Shown here piece after piece: positions 62,703 through 64,000 of a stretch of 64,000 nt of DNA. The stretch is taken from contig JAHBBC010000034.1 in assembly GCA_019915015.1 (NCBI GenBank), positions 304,154-368,153 of the forward strand. Reading direction: 5' to 3'. The DNA is from Auriscalpium vulgare (Eukaryota; Basidiomycota; Agaricomycetes; Russulales; Auriscalpiaceae). A model generated the notes under the pieces. The model was not told the DNA's origin. It did not search any database and was given only the letters and a program-made list of their open reading frames with translations. Numbering within the stretch: position 1 is the stretch's first letter; each line of letters begins with the position of its first letter. Position numbers and translations under genes: made by a program.

Positions 62703-63996
62703 TGATGGACACAACCAGGTAGTAGGGCGGAATGCGTAACGTAGCACCAATCCCTAGAGCGCTGCAGAGATGTCGGTGTGTGTACGAGCGAGCGTCAGGA
62801 GTCCCGGAGTAAGCGACGACCGTCTCCGATCAATCGTACTGTGATCCGATCGAGAGCGCAGCAGCGACGAGGCGATCGATCGACTCTCCGACCGATCGGA
62901 AAGCGAGGCTTCGACGTACAACGTCGGAAGGCTGCGACGCGACTGCGATCGAGGACTCGGGCAAAGGGGCAACAACGATGGAACAAGATGAGGGCGATAA
63001 GACGGGAAGCGAGAACAAAGGCTAAGGCGATGGCTGAGGCTGAGGCGCGAGAGCAGTCAACCGATGTTGACCGCTATACGATACGACGAGGGCGAGAGTG
63101 CACGACTTGTGCTCGGAGCGATGAGGGGGGAACGTAACTTGCATTTCGCAGAGTATCCGACGACTATTTATACGTTGCGATGAGTACAGTGCGTGTCCGA
63201 TCGAGTAAGTACGGAAACATCGGAAAGACAAAAGAAAAGATAGCGGCGTCGTGTCAAATGGTGCGGACAATGTGCGAGAGTCATGCGACGGTCAGACGAC
63301 GAGGAACGAGGCGGGGGACGATGTCGAGCGAACGATCAGCGCTGTCAAAGGACAAAGGAAACGACGCGGGAAACGATCCGCTCTGTCGTCGAATGTGGGA
63401 AACAGCGTCGGGGAGCGCGGGAATAGACAAGGAGCACCATATTGAGCACGATAGCGGCGGTCTGATGACGAGGACACGAGGATGCGTCTTCCGATTGCGA
63501 ACGTTCGGAAAGCAACGCTTCCGACGCGCGTCGCGACTGGGTCACGTGTCGATCGCAAGTCGTGTCGTGACTGCGGGGGCGTAGCGCGGGTCGTAAGGCG
63601 CTAGGGCGCATCGGAGGGAAGCGGGCTAGTCGGTAGCGCTGAATCGGAGGACGTCGGGGTAGTCGGGCTCGTGTGGCGGACAATGGGCGAGCGGACAATG
63701 GGCGACTGAGGCGGTACTCGGATGGCGTGAGAGCTCCGGAGCTGCGTAGCGCCGAGCGTGGCTGTCGTGCGACCAGGCTGTACGAGTCTGATGGAAATCT
63801 GATGCGTCGTGACGGGCGTGGGAAATGCTGTGCTGGCGAGCGTGTGGCGACTGGGGGCGCGTGGTGCGAGCAGCGTGGGAGTCGGCGGGGCGTTCCAATC
63901 GTGGCGCAGGAAGGCCGAGGTCACGTGACCGAGGACTTGGTCGAGAATGCGAAAAGACAGTCGAGATCCCCTCCCAGCGCGGGACGGGGCTTGTCA
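62703..63996 (-). repeat. 5' LTR (1294 bp)
   Basis: Same length as the left LTR with four noticed differences (plus-strand G/A near 52070, C/T near 52125, G/A near 52650, T/C near 52735 in left-LTR coordinates). It ends at 63996, followed by GCGG to the window edge. Confidence 0.95.
63164..63172 (-). promoter_or_regulatory. candidate TATA box in 5' LTR
   Basis: TATAAATAG on the minus strand within the right LTR, with the matching copy in the left LTR near 52450-52458. Position fits the U3 promoter of a minus-strand element, which would put R/U5 at 62703 to about 63140. Confidence 0.5.
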
Positions 63997-64000
63997 GCGG

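Larger units (their letters stand above)
51989..63996 (-). mobile_element. Ty3/Gypsy-type LTR retrotransposon, complete, 12.0 kb
   Basis: Two 1294-bp LTRs (51989..53282 and 62703..63996) both start TGATGG and end TGTCA on the plus strand, i.e. TG...CA termini. The element is transcribed on the minus strand, so the right LTR is the 5' LTR. Primer binding site, gag-protease, pol and polypurine tract occur in the expected order. GCGG precedes the left LTR (51985..51988) and follows the right one (63997..64000), consistent with a 4-bp or slightly longer target duplication in the minisatellite. By eye the LTRs differ at four sites, all transitions, so the insertion is very recent. A plus-strand (antisense) multi-exon gene lies between pol and the 3' LTR. 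Confidence 0.95.

Overview
This is fungal nuclear DNA. Genes carry many short GT-AG introns (about 48-62 nt), coding GC is high, and the families are typical of mushroom-forming Agaricomycetes: DUF6699, FunK1-type kinases, BTB proteins, F-box/LRR proteins, a polysaccharide lyase family 14-like protein, and basidiomycete-type Gypsy and CACTA elements. A wood-decay (Polyporales-like) basidiomycete is the best guess. The order is inference.

Layout. 0-7.6 kb: a 5'-truncated DUF6699 gene; a tiny secreted repeat-peptide gene built from tandem 39-nt exons; a DOPA 4,5-dioxygenase-family gene with 14-nt and 5-nt microexons; an F-box gene; and an NAD(P)-dependent DFR/ketoreductase-like gene. 7.85-14.7 kb: a 6.86-kb DNA transposon with 32-bp terminal inverted repeats and an exact 8-bp target duplication. 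It encodes a Ulp1-like protease, a Cys/His cluster and a P-element/THAP9-like DDE transposase. 16.9-21 kb: a tandem duplication of a nine-exon short-chain dehydrogenase gene; one copy has lost the catalytic Tyr. 21.5-36 kb is the best-ordered housekeeping stretch: a second F-box gene, glutamate 5-kinase (proline synthesis), ribose-phosphate pyrophosphokinase, ALG2 mannosyltransferase (N-glycan precursor), two BTB genes, a PL14-like secreted protein and a third F-box gene.

From 36 kb on, mobile DNA dominates. There is a truncated BTB copy; a 1.66-kb GC-rich element with about 0.4-kb inverted arms and 11-bp flanking direct repeats (MULE-like); and an AT-richer 8-kb CACTA/Tnp2 element on the minus strand. 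A 4.67-kb element with a TAC target duplication splits the CACTA transposase, and it contains a further inverted-repeat unit and a tRNA-derived SINE-like head. Remnants of an MFS transporter and an F-box gene follow.

The last 13.6 kb holds a FunK1-type kinase gene. A very young 12.0-kb Gypsy-type LTR retrotransposon cuts it inside an in-frame 18-bp minisatellite. The LTRs are 1294 bp and differ at four noticed sites. Besides gag and pol (minus strand) the element carries a seven-exon antisense gene for a Cys-cluster protein, a second polypurine tract inside pol, and gag/pol frames linked by a possible +1 shift. All intron positions were inferred by eye from GT-AG sites and reading-frame continuity.
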